From Gammaproteobacteria bacterium Ga0077536 (GTDB taxonomy: Bacteria > Pseudomonadota > Gammaproteobacteria > Ga0077536): a DNA stretch of 64,000 nucleotides. Numbering within the stretch: the stretch's first letter is position 1; the number at the start of each line of letters is the position of its first letter. The position numbers and the translations under genes are program-made. Shown here one piece after another: positions 7,318 through 15,718 of this stretch. The stretch is taken from contig LNEL01000037.1 in the NCBI GenBank assembly GCA_001464935.1, positions 1-64,000 on the forward strand, given 5' to 3'. The notes below the pieces were generated by a model. The model had not been told where the DNA came from and did not search any database. It was given only the letters and a program-made list of their open reading frames with translations.

Positions 7318-9651
7318 CTATCTCCTGCTCGCGAATATCGCCTGCGAGTTGTCATGGGCCGCCGCCGCTTCCGTTGCATCCGCAGGCCGCAGGCGAACCG
7401 GCACGTGCTTGTGATAAGGCGTGCCGGCTATCGGATCGCGCCAACGCGCATCGGTCAGCTGGTTGACGCGCGGGCCACACACGCGTCGCGTACCGTCGGT
7501 CGCAGGGTAGGCCTGCCCGTAGCCGTGAGGCAGAACCACGTAGCCGGGCCGCAGCCCGGCATCGACATGTGCCCGCGCCACCACGCTTCCCCGCGATGAC
7601 TCGACGACCACCCAATCCGCCTCGGTGAGGCCAAGTTCAGCCAGGTCGCCCGGATGGATGAACAGCGCGCCGTCCGGATCACGTTTGCGCGCATGGGGCG
7701 AGCGCAGGATCTGGTTCACGTTCTGCGCGCGGCGCTGGCCGGCCGACAGCACGAACGGATACCGCGGGTCTGCGAGGAGTGGGGAGGCATCGAGCGCGGC
7801 AATCTCCTCGAGCAGGGGTGGGATTACGAGACGCACACGGCGATCCAGCGTTTCGATGAGATCCCACACGGATTCATCGATGCAGAACGCGATGCCCGAC
7901 GGCGACTCTACGATGCGCTGGAACAGCAGTGCCCCCAGTGCACGTGCGTCCATGCCCCTGTCCGGGCTAGCGCCCAGCGCTGCGGCGACCGCCGACGGCC
8001 GGGTCCGTGCGAGCCGCTGCGTCGCCCCCCACAACGGGGCCGCCGCCGCCGTGCCCGCCGGCATGCTTGGGCCCAGCGTGGCGTAGAGCAGCAGGGCCGC
8101 CGCGGGTGCCGACTGTGGATGTTCGCGCAGCAGCGATTCGAATGCGGGGCCGAACACCTCCGGACCGTTCAGTGCTGCCTCCATGGCCGTCGCCATTGCG
8201 CCGGGTGGCGGCAGCAGGCCGCAGGCACGGGCGAGGCGGAGATAGATCTCAGGCTCAGGCAGGCTACCCGGCAACGGTTCGAGCACCGGTCGCCGCACAT
8301 GGATGTAGTTCGTCGGTGCCTCGAATGTGAACAGGGTGTACTCGCATTTCTCGTACTGCGAACTCGCGGGCAGGACATAGTCGGCGCGCGCCGCGGTTTC
8401 GGTGAACGCAACGTCAACCACCACCATCAGATCCAGTCTCGACAGCGCTGCCTCCAGCCGCTGTGTATCGGCCGCCGTGTTGAGCGGGTTGCTGCTGTCC
8501 ACCCACAGCGCGCGCAGCCGCTCGGGGTGCTCGGATTCAATCGCCTCCGACAATGCGTTCGGCGGCAGCAGGCCGGCGATGATTTCGATGTCGAGCGGCG
8601 CGTAGCGTTGGCCACGGCCATTGCTCCACAGCGGCTGCAGCCAACTGTGCAGGGTATTGGTGCCGTGGCGGCCGAAATGGCCCGTGACGAGGTACAGCAA
8701 CTTTTCCAGGTAGGAATTGAGCGTCGAGTGCAGGCCCTGCTGGATACCGAGTTCGGCGCGCACCACCATTGATTTGGCCGCCGCAATCATGTCTACCAGC
8801 TGCTCGAGGACAGCGAACGTGACGTCGGCAGCCGCCGCGCAGGCGTCGATATCGACCGCCCGAAAAGTTGCTTCGATGGCGTCGAAGCCGCCCGTATGCG
8901 CATCGAGGAAAGCGCGATCCGCGTGACCCCGCCGGATCAGCAGCGCGATGAGGGCCGTGAGCAACCAGGCGTCCGCGCCAGGGCGTACCGCGATGTGAAG
9001 GTCCGCAAGCTCAGCTGTCTCGGTGCGCCGGGGGTCGATGACGACCAGGCTGCGCGCGGGATCCTTCGCGAGCTGATTCAGTTGCTGGCGGGCGTTGCTG
9101 AAGCCGTGCGCGAGCCAGGGGTTGGCGCCGAGCACGATGAGCAGATCACAGTGCTCGATGTCCTCCGCGGTGTGACAGGTCTGCGCGCCGAACAGGTGGC
9201 CATTGACCCAGAAATCGCCGGTCTTTTCCTGGGCGAGCGCATTGAACACGTGGCGCGACCCGAGGGCGCGCAGGAAGCCATTCGCAAAAGCACCGCCAGC
9301 ATGATTCCCCTGGCCGCCGCCGCCGTAGAGCGCTAGCGTCTGTGCCCCATGGGCATCGAGCAGCATGCGCAAGCGAGCGGCAATCTCGGCAATCGCCGTA
9401 TCCCAGTCGATGGCATCGAAGCCGCCATCCGCGCGCCGGCGAAGTGGCGACGTCAGCCGGTCGGCGTGATGGACATAGTCCACGATGCTCTGAGCCTTGT
9501 TGCACAAGTATCCGCGCGTGCGGGGATGCTCGGCATCACCTCGCACCTGCGCGATACGCGCCGACGGCCCATCGCCGTGTACTGCGATGTCGAGGCCGCA
9601 ATTCACGTAGCAGAGATTGCATGCACTTTTGTGCCACCGAAGCTCGGTCAT
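7318..9651 (-). CDS. Molybdopterin-dependent oxidoreductase (DMSO reductase superfamily)
   Basis: This 777-residue protein has a 4Fe-4S motif CNLCYVNC (Cys11, 14, 18) with a fourth ligand at Cys50 in GYLCNKAQS. The molybdopterin-binding halves follow, and the C-terminal dinucleotide-binding domain includes FVLSAGQRRAQNVNQILRSP. No twin-arginine signal is visible, so it is probably cytoplasmic. At the place where Cys, SeCys or Ser usually binds the metal, the sequence reads ALAQEKTGDFW, so the metal ligand is not obvious and could be Asp or none. The gene leads a three-gene minus-strand operon (oxidoreductase, GST, SDR-like). Operators O3 and O4 lie between it and the divergent TetR-2 gene. 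Substrate unknown; hydration or hydroxylation of an organic ring is conceivable. Confidence 0.88.
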   Translation of the reverse strand: MTELRWHKSACNLCYVNCGLDIAVHGDGPSARIAQVRGDAEHPRTRGYLCNKAQSIVDYVHHADRLTSPLRRRADGGFDAIDWDTAIAEIAARLRMLLDAHGAQTLALYGGGGQGNHAGGAFANGFLRALGSRHVFNALAQEKTGDFWVNGHLFGAQTCHTAEDIEHCDLLIVLGANPWLAHGFSNARQQLNQLAKDPARSLVVIDPRRTETAELADLHIAVRPGADAWLLTALIALLIRRGHADRAFLDAHTGGFDAIEATFRAVDIDACAAAADVTFAVLEQLVDMIAAAKSMVVRAELGIQQGLHSTLNSYLEKLLYLVTGHFGRHGTNTLHSWLQPLWSNGRGQRYAPLDIEIIAGLLPPNALSEAIESEHPERLRALWVDSSNPLNTAADTQRLEAALSRLDLMVVVDVAFTETAARADYVLPASSQYEKCEYTLFTFEAPTNYIHVRRPVLEPLPGSLPEPEIYLRLARACGLLPPPGAMATAMEAALNGPEVFGPAFESLLREHPQSAPAAALLLYATLGPSMPAGTAAAAPLWGATQRLARTRPSAVAAALGASPDRGMDARALGALLFQRIVESPSGIAFCIDESVWDLIETLDRRVRLVIPPLLEEIAALDASPLLADPRYPFVLSAGQRRAQNVNQILRSPHARKRDPDGALFIHPGDLAELGLTEADWVVVESSRGSVVARAHVDAGLRPGYVVLPHGYGQAYPATDGTRRVCGPRVNQLTDARWRDPIAGTPYHKHVPVRLRPADATEAAAAHDNSQAIFASRR

Positions 9652-9723
9652 GTTGATGTTCTCCGGGTCACTGCGAACGCGCAGGACAGTCCACGGGCCG
9701 GTGGTAATGTGTCGACTGAAAGT

Positions 9724-9741
9724 GGATGATAAAGATCATCC
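9724..9741. promoter_or_regulatory. TetR-type operator O3 (GGATGAT-N4-ATCATCC)
   Basis: This perfect 7-bp inverted repeat has a 4-bp centre (AAAG). It lies in the 135-bp divergent intergenic region between the molybdopterin oxidoreductase and TetR-2. It shares the ATGAT-N4-ATCAT core with O1, O2 and O4. The centre-to-centre distance to O4 is 26 bp, about two and a half helical turns. Confidence 0.8.
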
Positions 9742-9746
9742 GGAAT

Positions 9747-9770
9747 TCAGGATGATACCCATCATCCTGA
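9747..9770. promoter_or_regulatory. TetR-type operator O4 (10-bp arms around ACCC)
   Basis: TCAGGATGAT and its exact complement flank a 4-bp centre, so the palindrome is longer than O3. The inner GGATGAT-N4-ATCATCC matches O3. The TetR-2 start codon is 17 bp downstream of it. With O3 it could repress both divergent transcripts. Confidence 0.82.
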
Positions 9771-9786
9771 AAGTCAACGACGCGGC

Positions 9787-10386
9787 ATGAGTCATCTGCA
9801 CATGGGACATTCGAAAGCAGCAAAGTCCGATAGCCGGCAGCGCATTCTCGAAATCGCGGCCAGGCGCTTTCGCGAGCACGGCGTAGAGGGCCTCGGCATC
9901 GCTGAGCTGATGGAGGAGGCCGGGCTCACGCACGGTGGCTTCTACCGCCATTTCGAATCACGAGACGAACTCGTGGCCCAGGCTATCGAGGCGGCATTGC
10001 AGCAGAACGTCGGCCGCGTCTCGCGCACAGTCGAGCGTGCGGGAAAAGATTCTTTGCGGGGCCTGCTCGACCGATACCTGAGCCTGGCACACCGTGACGC
10101 GCCTGGGGAGGGCTGCACAGTCGCAGCGCTGGCGGCTGATGTCGCGCGCAGCAGTGAGCAGACGCGCAGCGCCTATACTCGCCACGTCCAGCAGTTTCTC
10201 GAGATCATTGTCAAAGCGCTGGACGGCGACACGGCAAAAGCGACCAGAAAGCAGGCGATCTGCACGCTCAGCGCCATGGTCGGCGCGCTGGCGCTTGCGC
10301 GGGCTGTGAATGATGAGGGACTTTCCGAGGAGATCCTGAAGTCCACCTTGCACACACTCAAGAAGGCGAGCGCGCGAGGCGAGTAA
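9787..10386 (+). CDS. TetR/AcrR family transcriptional regulator (TetR-2)
   Basis: This is a 199-residue TetR regulator. Its helix-turn-helix (about residues 18-62) carries AGLTHGGFYRHFESRD, which differs from TetR-1 (AGLTHGGFYAHFASRD) at only two of 16 positions. The C-terminal domain, residues 80-190, resembles that of TetR-1, including the shared segment MVGALALARAV. The gene is divergent from the molybdopterin oxidoreductase operon and lies just after operators O3 and O4. Autorepression and control of the divergent operon are likely. Cross-talk with TetR-1 is plausible because the operator core is common to both loci. Confidence 0.92.
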   Translation: MSHLHMGHSKAAKSDSRQRILEIAARRFREHGVEGLGIAELMEEAGLTHGGFYRHFESRDELVAQAIEAALQQNVGRVSRTVERAGKDSLRGLLDRYLSLAHRDAPGEGCTVAALAADVARSSEQTRSAYTRHVQQFLEIIVKALDGDTAKATRKQAICTLSAMVGALALARAVNDEGLSEEILKSTLHTLKKASARGE

Positions 10387-10872
10387 CGCGGGCTGCCCGC
10401 AGCTTCTTGCATCCAGCAAAGCGCCTCGCCCGCTTTGCACAGCGGTGATTGCTTCGATTACTGGCTCGGCACGCTTTCAGTATCCCGCTCGCCGCTATCC
10501 ATCGGCGTCATTTCTGCAACCACCATGTGGCGAGCGGTATTCACGGTGGTGAACTGGGCCGGGTGGGGTCGCTCGCTACAACATTTAAAAGGACAACTAC
10601 GGCGCGTGTGCGTTGTTGGGCCTGGGGACGTTCGCGTCTGTCAGCGGTGTCCGCGACCGTGCATGCCGGCAGGGCCGGCTGCCTCCGGATGGGGGATGCC
10701 GCTGTCATCCGTGGGCCAAATGTCTGCGCGGCACGCTCGATTCCCGCGCTGCGTCATCGTTATGCTCTGCTTCAGCCTCGGTCGAGACCGCTGGCGGATT
10801 TCAAGCTCTTCGGAATTGATCCCTGAATGGCCGCTGCGAAGCTGCGGCGCCCTAACGAAGGACAGACTGTTC
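10387..10872. other. 486-bp intergenic region without a supported gene
   Basis: The region lies between TetR-2 and the Baeyer-Villiger monooxygenase. Open frames here have no recognisable protein character. The in-frame extension upstream of the monooxygenase was rejected because the FAD motif would sit about 160 residues from the start. No ATGAT-N4-ATCAT palindrome was found. It probably contains the monooxygenase promoter, but no convincing -35/-10 pair was identified. Confidence 0.5.
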
Positions 10873-12492
10873 ATGACTACAGATGTGGAAGTACTCGATG
10901 TGCTCGTGATCGGTGCCGGTTTCTCCGGCCTGTACCAGCTCGACCGGCTGCGGCGGCTCGGGTACGCGGTGAAGATTTACGAGGCCGCGCCGGCGCTGGG
11001 CGGTGTGTGGTACTGGAATTGCTATCCGGGCGCGCGCTGCGACACCTATGGCCCGCTGTACCAGTACTCGAACCCGGATTTGTGGCAGGGCTGGGACTTC
11101 GACGAGCTCTACCCGTCGTGGGACAAGATTCGCGAATACTTTCACTACGTCGATGAGAAGCTCGGCCTCAGCCGCGACATCCGCTACAACACGCGCGTCA
11201 GCGGTGCGAGCTTCGACGAGGCGCAGCACCGCTGGATCGTGCGTACGGAGAATGGCGGCATCGCCCATGCGCGCTACCTGCTGATGTGCACGGGCATCGG
11301 CTCGAAACCGTATACGCCACCCATTCCCGGGCTCGAGTCCTTCGCCGGCCGCGTGCACCACACGGCGCAGTGGCCGCAGGAGGGCGTGGATCTGTCGGGG
11401 CGGCACGTCGGCGTGATTGGCACGGGCGCCACCGGCGTGCAGGTGATCCAGGAGCTCGGGCCGGTGGTGGCCTCGCTCACGGTGTTCCAGCGCACGCCGA
11501 ACATGGCGCTGCCCATGCGCCAGCAGCAGCTCGATGACGCCGGCAAACGCGCCCTGCGCGAGAACATGCAGGAGCGGTACGCGAAGCGCGCGCGCACCTT
11601 CGGCGGTTATGATTTCGATTTCAACGACTACGCCGGCCCCACCGCCGCCGGCCTCACGCCCGAACGCATCCAGCAGATGTACGAGGAGTACTGGGCACTC
11701 GGCGGCTTCGTGCCGTGGCTCGGCAACTTCGCGGAGATCTGGACCGACGAACGCCTGAACCGCGTGGCCTACGACTTCTGGCGCGACAAAGTGCGCCAAC
11801 GCATCCGGGATCCATGGATGGCCGAGAAGCTCGCACCCACCGAGCCGCCGCATCCTTATGGCGTGAAGCGCATCTCGCTCGAGCAGCGCTACTACGAGGT
11901 GTTCAACCAGCCGAATGTCACGCTCGTCGATCTCAAGGAAACGCCGATTGAGCGCGTCACCCCGCAGGGCGTGTTGACTGCGGATGGCCGCGAGCACGCG
12001 CTCGACACGCTGGTGCTCGCCACGGGCTTCGACATGGTGTCCGGTGGCCTCACGGCGATCGATCTCCGCGGCACGCACGGCCGGTCGCTGCGCGAGCAGT
12101 GGCAGGGCGGGGTGAACGCGTATCTCGGCACGATGACGCACGGCTTTCCGAACATGCTGTTCGTCTACGGGCCGCAAGCGCCGGCAGGCCTGAGCAACGG
12201 ACCGAGCTCATCGGAGATTCACGGCGACGAAGTCATCCACCTGCTCGAACACCTGCGGCGAACGGGCCGCACGCGCGTGGAATCCACCCTCGAAGCGGAT
12301 GCCGCCTGGCGCAAACGCATCGACGACTACGCCGCCGCCACGCTCTTCGCCCGCGCGGATTCGTGGTACATGTCGGCAAACGTGCCGGGCAAGGTCAGGC
12401 AGATGATCAACTATCCAATGGGCATCCCGGATTATCTCGCGCAGTGGCGTGCCGCGGAGCAGGCGGGATTTGCGGGGTTCGAGATCGCTTGA
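10873..12492 (+). CDS. Flavin-containing Baeyer-Villiger monooxygenase
   Basis: This 539-residue class B flavin monooxygenase inserts oxygen next to a ketone carbonyl using NADPH and O2, giving an ester or lactone. The FAD motif GAGFSG is at residues 14-19, the BVMO fingerprint FAGRVHHTAQWP at 157-168 (FxGxxxHxxxWP), and the NADPH motif GTGATG at 183-188. The region around WYWNCYPGARCDT is typical of cyclohexanone- and cyclododecanone-type enzymes. The ATG at 10873 gives the usual start just before the FAD motif. An alcohol dehydrogenase follows and an alpha/beta hydrolase lies nearby. Together they fit an alcohol to ketone to ester to acid plus alcohol route for a cyclic or branched compound. 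Substrate not determinable. Confidence 0.93.
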   Translation: MTTDVEVLDVLVIGAGFSGLYQLDRLRRLGYAVKIYEAAPALGGVWYWNCYPGARCDTYGPLYQYSNPDLWQGWDFDELYPSWDKIREYFHYVDEKLGLSRDIRYNTRVSGASFDEAQHRWIVRTENGGIAHARYLLMCTGIGSKPYTPPIPGLESFAGRVHHTAQWPQEGVDLSGRHVGVIGTGATGVQVIQELGPVVASLTVFQRTPNMALPMRQQQLDDAGKRALRENMQERYAKRARTFGGYDFDFNDYAGPTAAGLTPERIQQMYEEYWALGGFVPWLGNFAEIWTDERLNRVAYDFWRDKVRQRIRDPWMAEKLAPTEPPHPYGVKRISLEQRYYEVFNQPNVTLVDLKETPIERVTPQGVLTADGREHALDTLVLATGFDMVSGGLTAIDLRGTHGRSLREQWQGGVNAYLGTMTHGFPNMLFVYGPQAPAGLSNGPSSSEIHGDEVIHLLEHLRRTGRTRVESTLEADAAWRKRIDDYAAATLFARADSWYMSANVPGKVRQMINYPMGIPDYLAQWRAAEQAGFAGFEIA

Positions 12493-12501
12493 GGCGGGGG
12501 T

Positions 12502-12688
12502 GTTGGGCTTCCTTCGTCAGCCCAACAGTCGTTGTCTCACCCGGCCCCACGCAAGCGCGATGTCGCCCGGGTACGACGCAGTGAAGCCCGGGATCTGCGG
12601 AGTCTGATACGCCGTTCCCGGGTTCCGCGCTGCGCGCTACACCCGGGCTACACGGGGCGCCGGACGGGCAGTTTCACAGAACCTGCGA
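12502..12688 (+). repeat. Composite REP-type repeat, copy 2
   Basis: The region starts with the hairpin GTTGGGCT...AGCCCAAC (12502-12526). It continues with the CCCGGG palindromic block around 12558-12652 and ends with TTTCACAGAACCTGCGA. The same order is found at 49410 and 56820. It occupies the first part of the 467-bp gap 12493-12959. The rest of the gap (12689-12946) shows nothing recognisable. Confidence 0.85.
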
Positions 12689-12959
12689 TGGGGCCGGGGG
12701 CGGCGCCATTTGGAAGACGCATGGGCGCCGTGCTGATTTTCGTGACGTCGCTCCCAATGCCCGCGACGGATATCGGCGACATCCCTCACCCGTGGCACCG
12801 CCGTGCCGCAGCCGGCGGCACGGCGTGGGTGTGCTCCCGCACATCGCGTCCCGCGGCTCGCCGGCACACTCTGCCGCGCCTGTCCTGCGTCACGTCAGTA
12901 TTCGGAATGCGTGCGCGCAGTACAGTGGGCGTCGACCATCACCGATGGAGGAACTTTCG

Positions 12960-14054
12960 ATGAGCATGATGAAAGCAGCAGTCTTCGTGGCGCCGGGCCG
13001 CATCGAACTGGCGGACAAGCAGATCCCGGACGTCGGGCCCAACGACGCGCTGATGCGGATCACCACCACCACCATCTGTGGCACCGACGTGCACATCCTC
13101 AAGGGCGAGTATCCCGTGAAGCCGGGCCTGACCGTGGGGCACGAGCCGGTCGGCATCATCGAGAAGCTCGGCAGCGCGGTGCAGGGCTATCGCGAAGGAC
13201 AGCGCGTGATCGCCGGCGCCATCTGCCCCACGTTCACGTCTTACTCGTGCCAGGACGGCGCGCCGTCGCAGGACGGCAGCTATCTGATCGAGAGCGGCCA
13301 GTGCGGCGCGCACGGCTACAAGGCGACGGCCGGCTGGCGCTTCGGCAATCTGATCGACGGCACGCAGGCCGAGTACGTGCTGGTGCCGGACGCACAGGCG
13401 AACCTCGCGCCGATTCCGGACGGACTCACCGACGACCAGGTGCTGATGTGCCCGGACATCATGTCGACGGGCTTCAAGGGCGCCGAGAACGCCAACATCA
13501 AAATCGGCGACGTCGTCGCGATCTTCGCGCAGGGGCCGATCGGGCTCTGCGCCACCGCCGGCGCGCGCCTGCTCGGCGCGAGCACCATCATCGCCGTGGA
13601 TGGCAACGATCACCGCCTCGGCATCGCCAGCGTGATGGGGGCGGACGTCACGCTGAACTTCCACCAGTGCGATCCGGTCGCGGAGATCATGAAACTCACC
13701 GGCGGGCGTGGCGTGGACGCCGCGATCGAAGCGCTCGGCACGCAGGGCACGTTCGAGTCCTCACTGCGCGTACTGAAGCCGGGTGGCACGCTGTCGAGCC
13801 TCGGTGTGTACTCGACCGATCTGACGATTCCGCTCGGCGCCTTCGCGGCCGGGCTCGGCGATCATCGCATCGTCACGGCGCTCTGTCCGGGCGGCAAGGA
13901 GCGGATGCGACGCCTGATGAACGTGGTGGCCTCGAACCGGGTCAACCTCGGCGCGCTCGTCACGCACCACTTCAGCCTCGACGAGATCGTCGCCGCCTAC
14001 GATCTGTTCGCGCATCAGCGGGACGGCGTGTTGAAGGTGGCGATCAAGCCGTGA
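12960..14054 (+). CDS. Zinc-dependent alcohol dehydrogenase, secondary-alcohol type
   Basis: This 364-residue medium-chain dehydrogenase resembles the Clostridium beijerinckii / Thermoanaerobacter secondary alcohol dehydrogenases. The catalytic zinc ligands are Cys40 (TICGTD), His61 (GHE) and Asp166 (CPDIMSTGF). The NAD(P)-binding turn AQGPIGL follows. LCPGGKERMRRLM near the C-terminus is characteristic of the group, which also lacks the structural-zinc cysteines, as here. The start at 12960 is set by the ribosome-binding site GGAGGA 7 bp upstream; a longer upstream reading was rejected. It probably oxidises a secondary alcohol to the ketone that the preceding Baeyer-Villiger enzyme uses, or reduces a product. 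Confidence 0.92.
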   Translation: MSMMKAAVFVAPGRIELADKQIPDVGPNDALMRITTTTICGTDVHILKGEYPVKPGLTVGHEPVGIIEKLGSAVQGYREGQRVIAGAICPTFTSYSCQDGAPSQDGSYLIESGQCGAHGYKATAGWRFGNLIDGTQAEYVLVPDAQANLAPIPDGLTDDQVLMCPDIMSTGFKGAENANIKIGDVVAIFAQGPIGLCATAGARLLGASTIIAVDGNDHRLGIASVMGADVTLNFHQCDPVAEIMKLTGGRGVDAAIEALGTQGTFESSLRVLKPGGTLSSLGVYSTDLTIPLGAFAAGLGDHRIVTALCPGGKERMRRLMNVVASNRVNLGALVTHHFSLDEIVAAYDLFAHQRDGVLKVAIKP

Positions 14055-14152
14055 TTGAGCTCGGCAGGCAACGAAAGAGGCGGCGATGCCTGCCGGGTGA
14101 TTCGGTACCGCCCGCTTCGCCGCGGCGCTGATGCTTGCTCGAAAGAGATGAA

Positions 14153-14962
14153 TCAGTATGGACGCGACAGCGTAATCTCCGGTCCGCAGTCGCGCGCGAC
14201 GCTGCGCGCTTCTGCGAAGCCCGCGTCGGTGATGGCCGGTGGGCCGGGCGCTGGCGAGTAGCGCAGCCCGCGCTGGCCGGCACCGGCGTCGCTTTCTGCC
14301 TGTACAGGCAGTGTGCCCAGGTAAAGGCCATCGACATGGCCGGGGACGTCGATGATCCACCCTGGCACGGGCAGGTATTCGCTGGCCATCACATCGGGCG
14401 AACCGTGGGTCGCCACGCGCAACGTGTATTTGCCGGGCATGACGGAGAAGTAAGTCCAGCCTTCGAGATAGTGCTCATAGCCACACCATTTCGACTTGAA
14501 CGCCCTGGCTTCGCCATGTCGGTTCAGCAGGACTTTCGGGTTGTCACTCAACCGGGTCTTCGCGTCGATCGGCTGTCCGGGCGTCGCGTGCGGGTGCCGG
14601 GTTTCAAGCTTCAGGAACAGCACCACTTCATTCGTCCCGACCTGCCAGCAACGCGTGCGCCCCTCGGGAGAAACCGGGGAATCCAGTGTCGCCATGCCGG
14701 CCACCATGCCGCGCTCGTCATATCGAAACTGCATGGCCAGGCCAGCCCGCCACCAGTCATACACGACAGTCCGCTCTGGCTCCCGCCAGTATTGCGGCAG
14801 GCCGAGCGCCGATCGCACGTCATGCTGCCGGGAGACGCCAGGCTGAATGGTGCGCATGCGATCAGTGAGGCCTTGTCGGACCCACATCCTGATTTTCTCG
14901 GCGGGTGGCGTCGGGTCATTCAGAACCATGCGCTCGACGCGACGCAGTCTGTCGTGCGGCAT
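14153..14962 (-). CDS. BamE-like envelope protein of unknown function
   Basis: This 269-residue protein reads IQPGVSRQHDVRSALGLP at about residues 39-56, followed by VVYDWW and FRYDERGMV. This is the pattern of a BamE/SmpA-OmlA-like domain. A beta-rich C-terminal half (VVLFLKLETRHP, then FSVMPGKYTLRVATHG) recalls DUF2846-type lipoprotein domains. The start overlaps the end of the upstream lipoprotein gene by 47 bp in another frame, so translation is probably coupled. No signal peptide is seen on this reading. It may be read through a frameshift from the lipoprotein gene, or be secreted from a different start. Function unknown. Confidence 0.6.
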   Translation of the reverse strand: MPHDRLRRVERMVLNDPTPPAEKIRMWVRQGLTDRMRTIQPGVSRQHDVRSALGLPQYWREPERTVVYDWWRAGLAMQFRYDERGMVAGMATLDSPVSPEGRTRCWQVGTNEVVLFLKLETRHPHATPGQPIDAKTRLSDNPKVLLNRHGEARAFKSKWCGYEHYLEGWTYFSVMPGKYTLRVATHGSPDVMASEYLPVPGWIIDVPGHVDGLYLGTLPVQAESDAGAGQRGLRYSPAPGPPAITDAGFAEARSVARDCGPEITLSRPY

Positions 14963-15296
14963 AGCCGCCGCTGGCGCGGTCGCGCTTCAGGATATCGAGC
15001 GGCAGGGGCACCGGTGTCAGAACCAGCAGGGCCTGGTAGCCCTTCTCAGAAACGGTCCAGCGATACAGCAACACGCGCTCGGCTTCCCAGTCTTCAGTCG
15101 GTTCTCCGAGCTGGGCGATCACTTCCTGCCGAGTGGACACCCCGACACGCAAGGCGCCGGTTTGGGCGGTCGTGACTGCCTTCCCGGTCGTCTCGGTTTT
15201 TGCGCCCGGCAACGGTACGACCACGCAGCCTGCCAGTGCGCAGAGGGCAAGCGTGAGCACCGCGGTGAACGAAGATCGGCCTTGGCGTAATTGCAT
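14916..15296 (-). CDS. BamE-like small lipoprotein
   Basis: This 126-residue protein has a lipoprotein signal: a hydrophobic stretch ending in LAGC with the lipidated Cys at residue 24. A short BamE/SmpA-OmlA-like domain follows (VGVSTRQEVIAQLGEP, then VLLYRW). It is predicted in the periplasm, anchored to the inner or outer membrane. The last 25 residues (from KRDRASGGY on) are basic and may be out of frame relative to the ancestral protein, because the next gene begins inside this stretch. BamE-like domains often mediate envelope protein contacts. The specific role is unknown. Confidence 0.7.
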   Translation of the reverse strand: MQLRQGRSSFTAVLTLALCALAGCVVVPLPGAKTETTGKAVTTAQTGALRVGVSTRQEVIAQLGEPTEDWEAERVLLYRWTVSEKGYQALLVLTPVPLPLDILKRDRASGGYAARQTASRRAHGSE

Positions 15297-15460
15297 CTCT
15301 CCATTCTCGGAGTCGAATGCGGCTGTCGTCTTGACGCACGTCAGTCACGATCGAAGGAGCAGATCACCACTAACGCCTGTCGCGGCGTCCACACGACCGC
15401 GCTTGATTCGAACTCGCGAAGGGTCTGAAAGGGGGCGATTTTCACCAAGCTGGCCAACAC

Positions 15461-15560
15461 TCAGAGCTGCGCATGCCCGAGGTCATCGCGAAGAAAACTG
15501 CGCGCCGCCGCCGGCGTCCAGTTCTCGTGATCTTCGCTGTAGCCGATCACGCCGCACATG
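15461..15560 (-). pseudogene. Remnant: duplicated C-terminus of the DUF7064-like gene at 16355
   Basis: On the minus strand this stretch reads VIGYSEDHENWTPAAARS, continues FLRDDLGHAQL and ends in TGA. It aligns closely with the last 30 or so residues of the protein encoded at 16355-17305 (GYGEDHENWTPAAARS, then FFRDYLGYARL). Homology stops at about 15560, where an AraC-type tail begins on the other strand. It is therefore the decayed end of a second copy about 0.9 kb from the intact one. Start and body are missing. Confidence 0.8.
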
Positions 15561-15695
15561 ACCGGGCGCCCGATCTCACATCTCGCCAGCGATGAAGGCT
15601 TCGGCGATCGCTCGGGCTTCGAACGCATGTTCCGGCGGGCGTTCGGTGCGTCGCCGCGCGCGTGGTGGCGCGCAGGGCAACCACGCGCGCGCTGA
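15561..15695 (+). pseudogene. Remnant: AraC-family regulator C-terminal helix-turn-helix
   Basis: In the plus strand an open frame reads GRPISHLASDEGFGD, then RSGFERMFRRAFGASPRAWW, and ends at TGA 15693-15695. This is the classical final helix-turn-helix of AraC/XylS regulators (GFxDxSxFxRxFRRxFGxSPxxWR). No start codon or upstream regulator sequence exists; it is joined directly to the gene remnant at 15461-15560. It is a truncated fragment and very unlikely to be functional. The rest of 15297-15718 shows nothing recognisable. Confidence 0.75.
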
Positions 15696-15718
15696 TTCGT
15701 CGCAGGCCGGATGCGTGA

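Noticed and set aside
10435..10872. N-terminal extension of the Baeyer-Villiger monooxygenase
   Set aside because: The extension has no family similarity, and the FAD motif belongs within the first 20 residues.
14153..15296. Single frameshifted lipoprotein gene as the definitive call
   Set aside because: The overlap is suggestive, but the downstream frame has its own ATG and the sequence alone cannot distinguish a frameshift from coupled genes.
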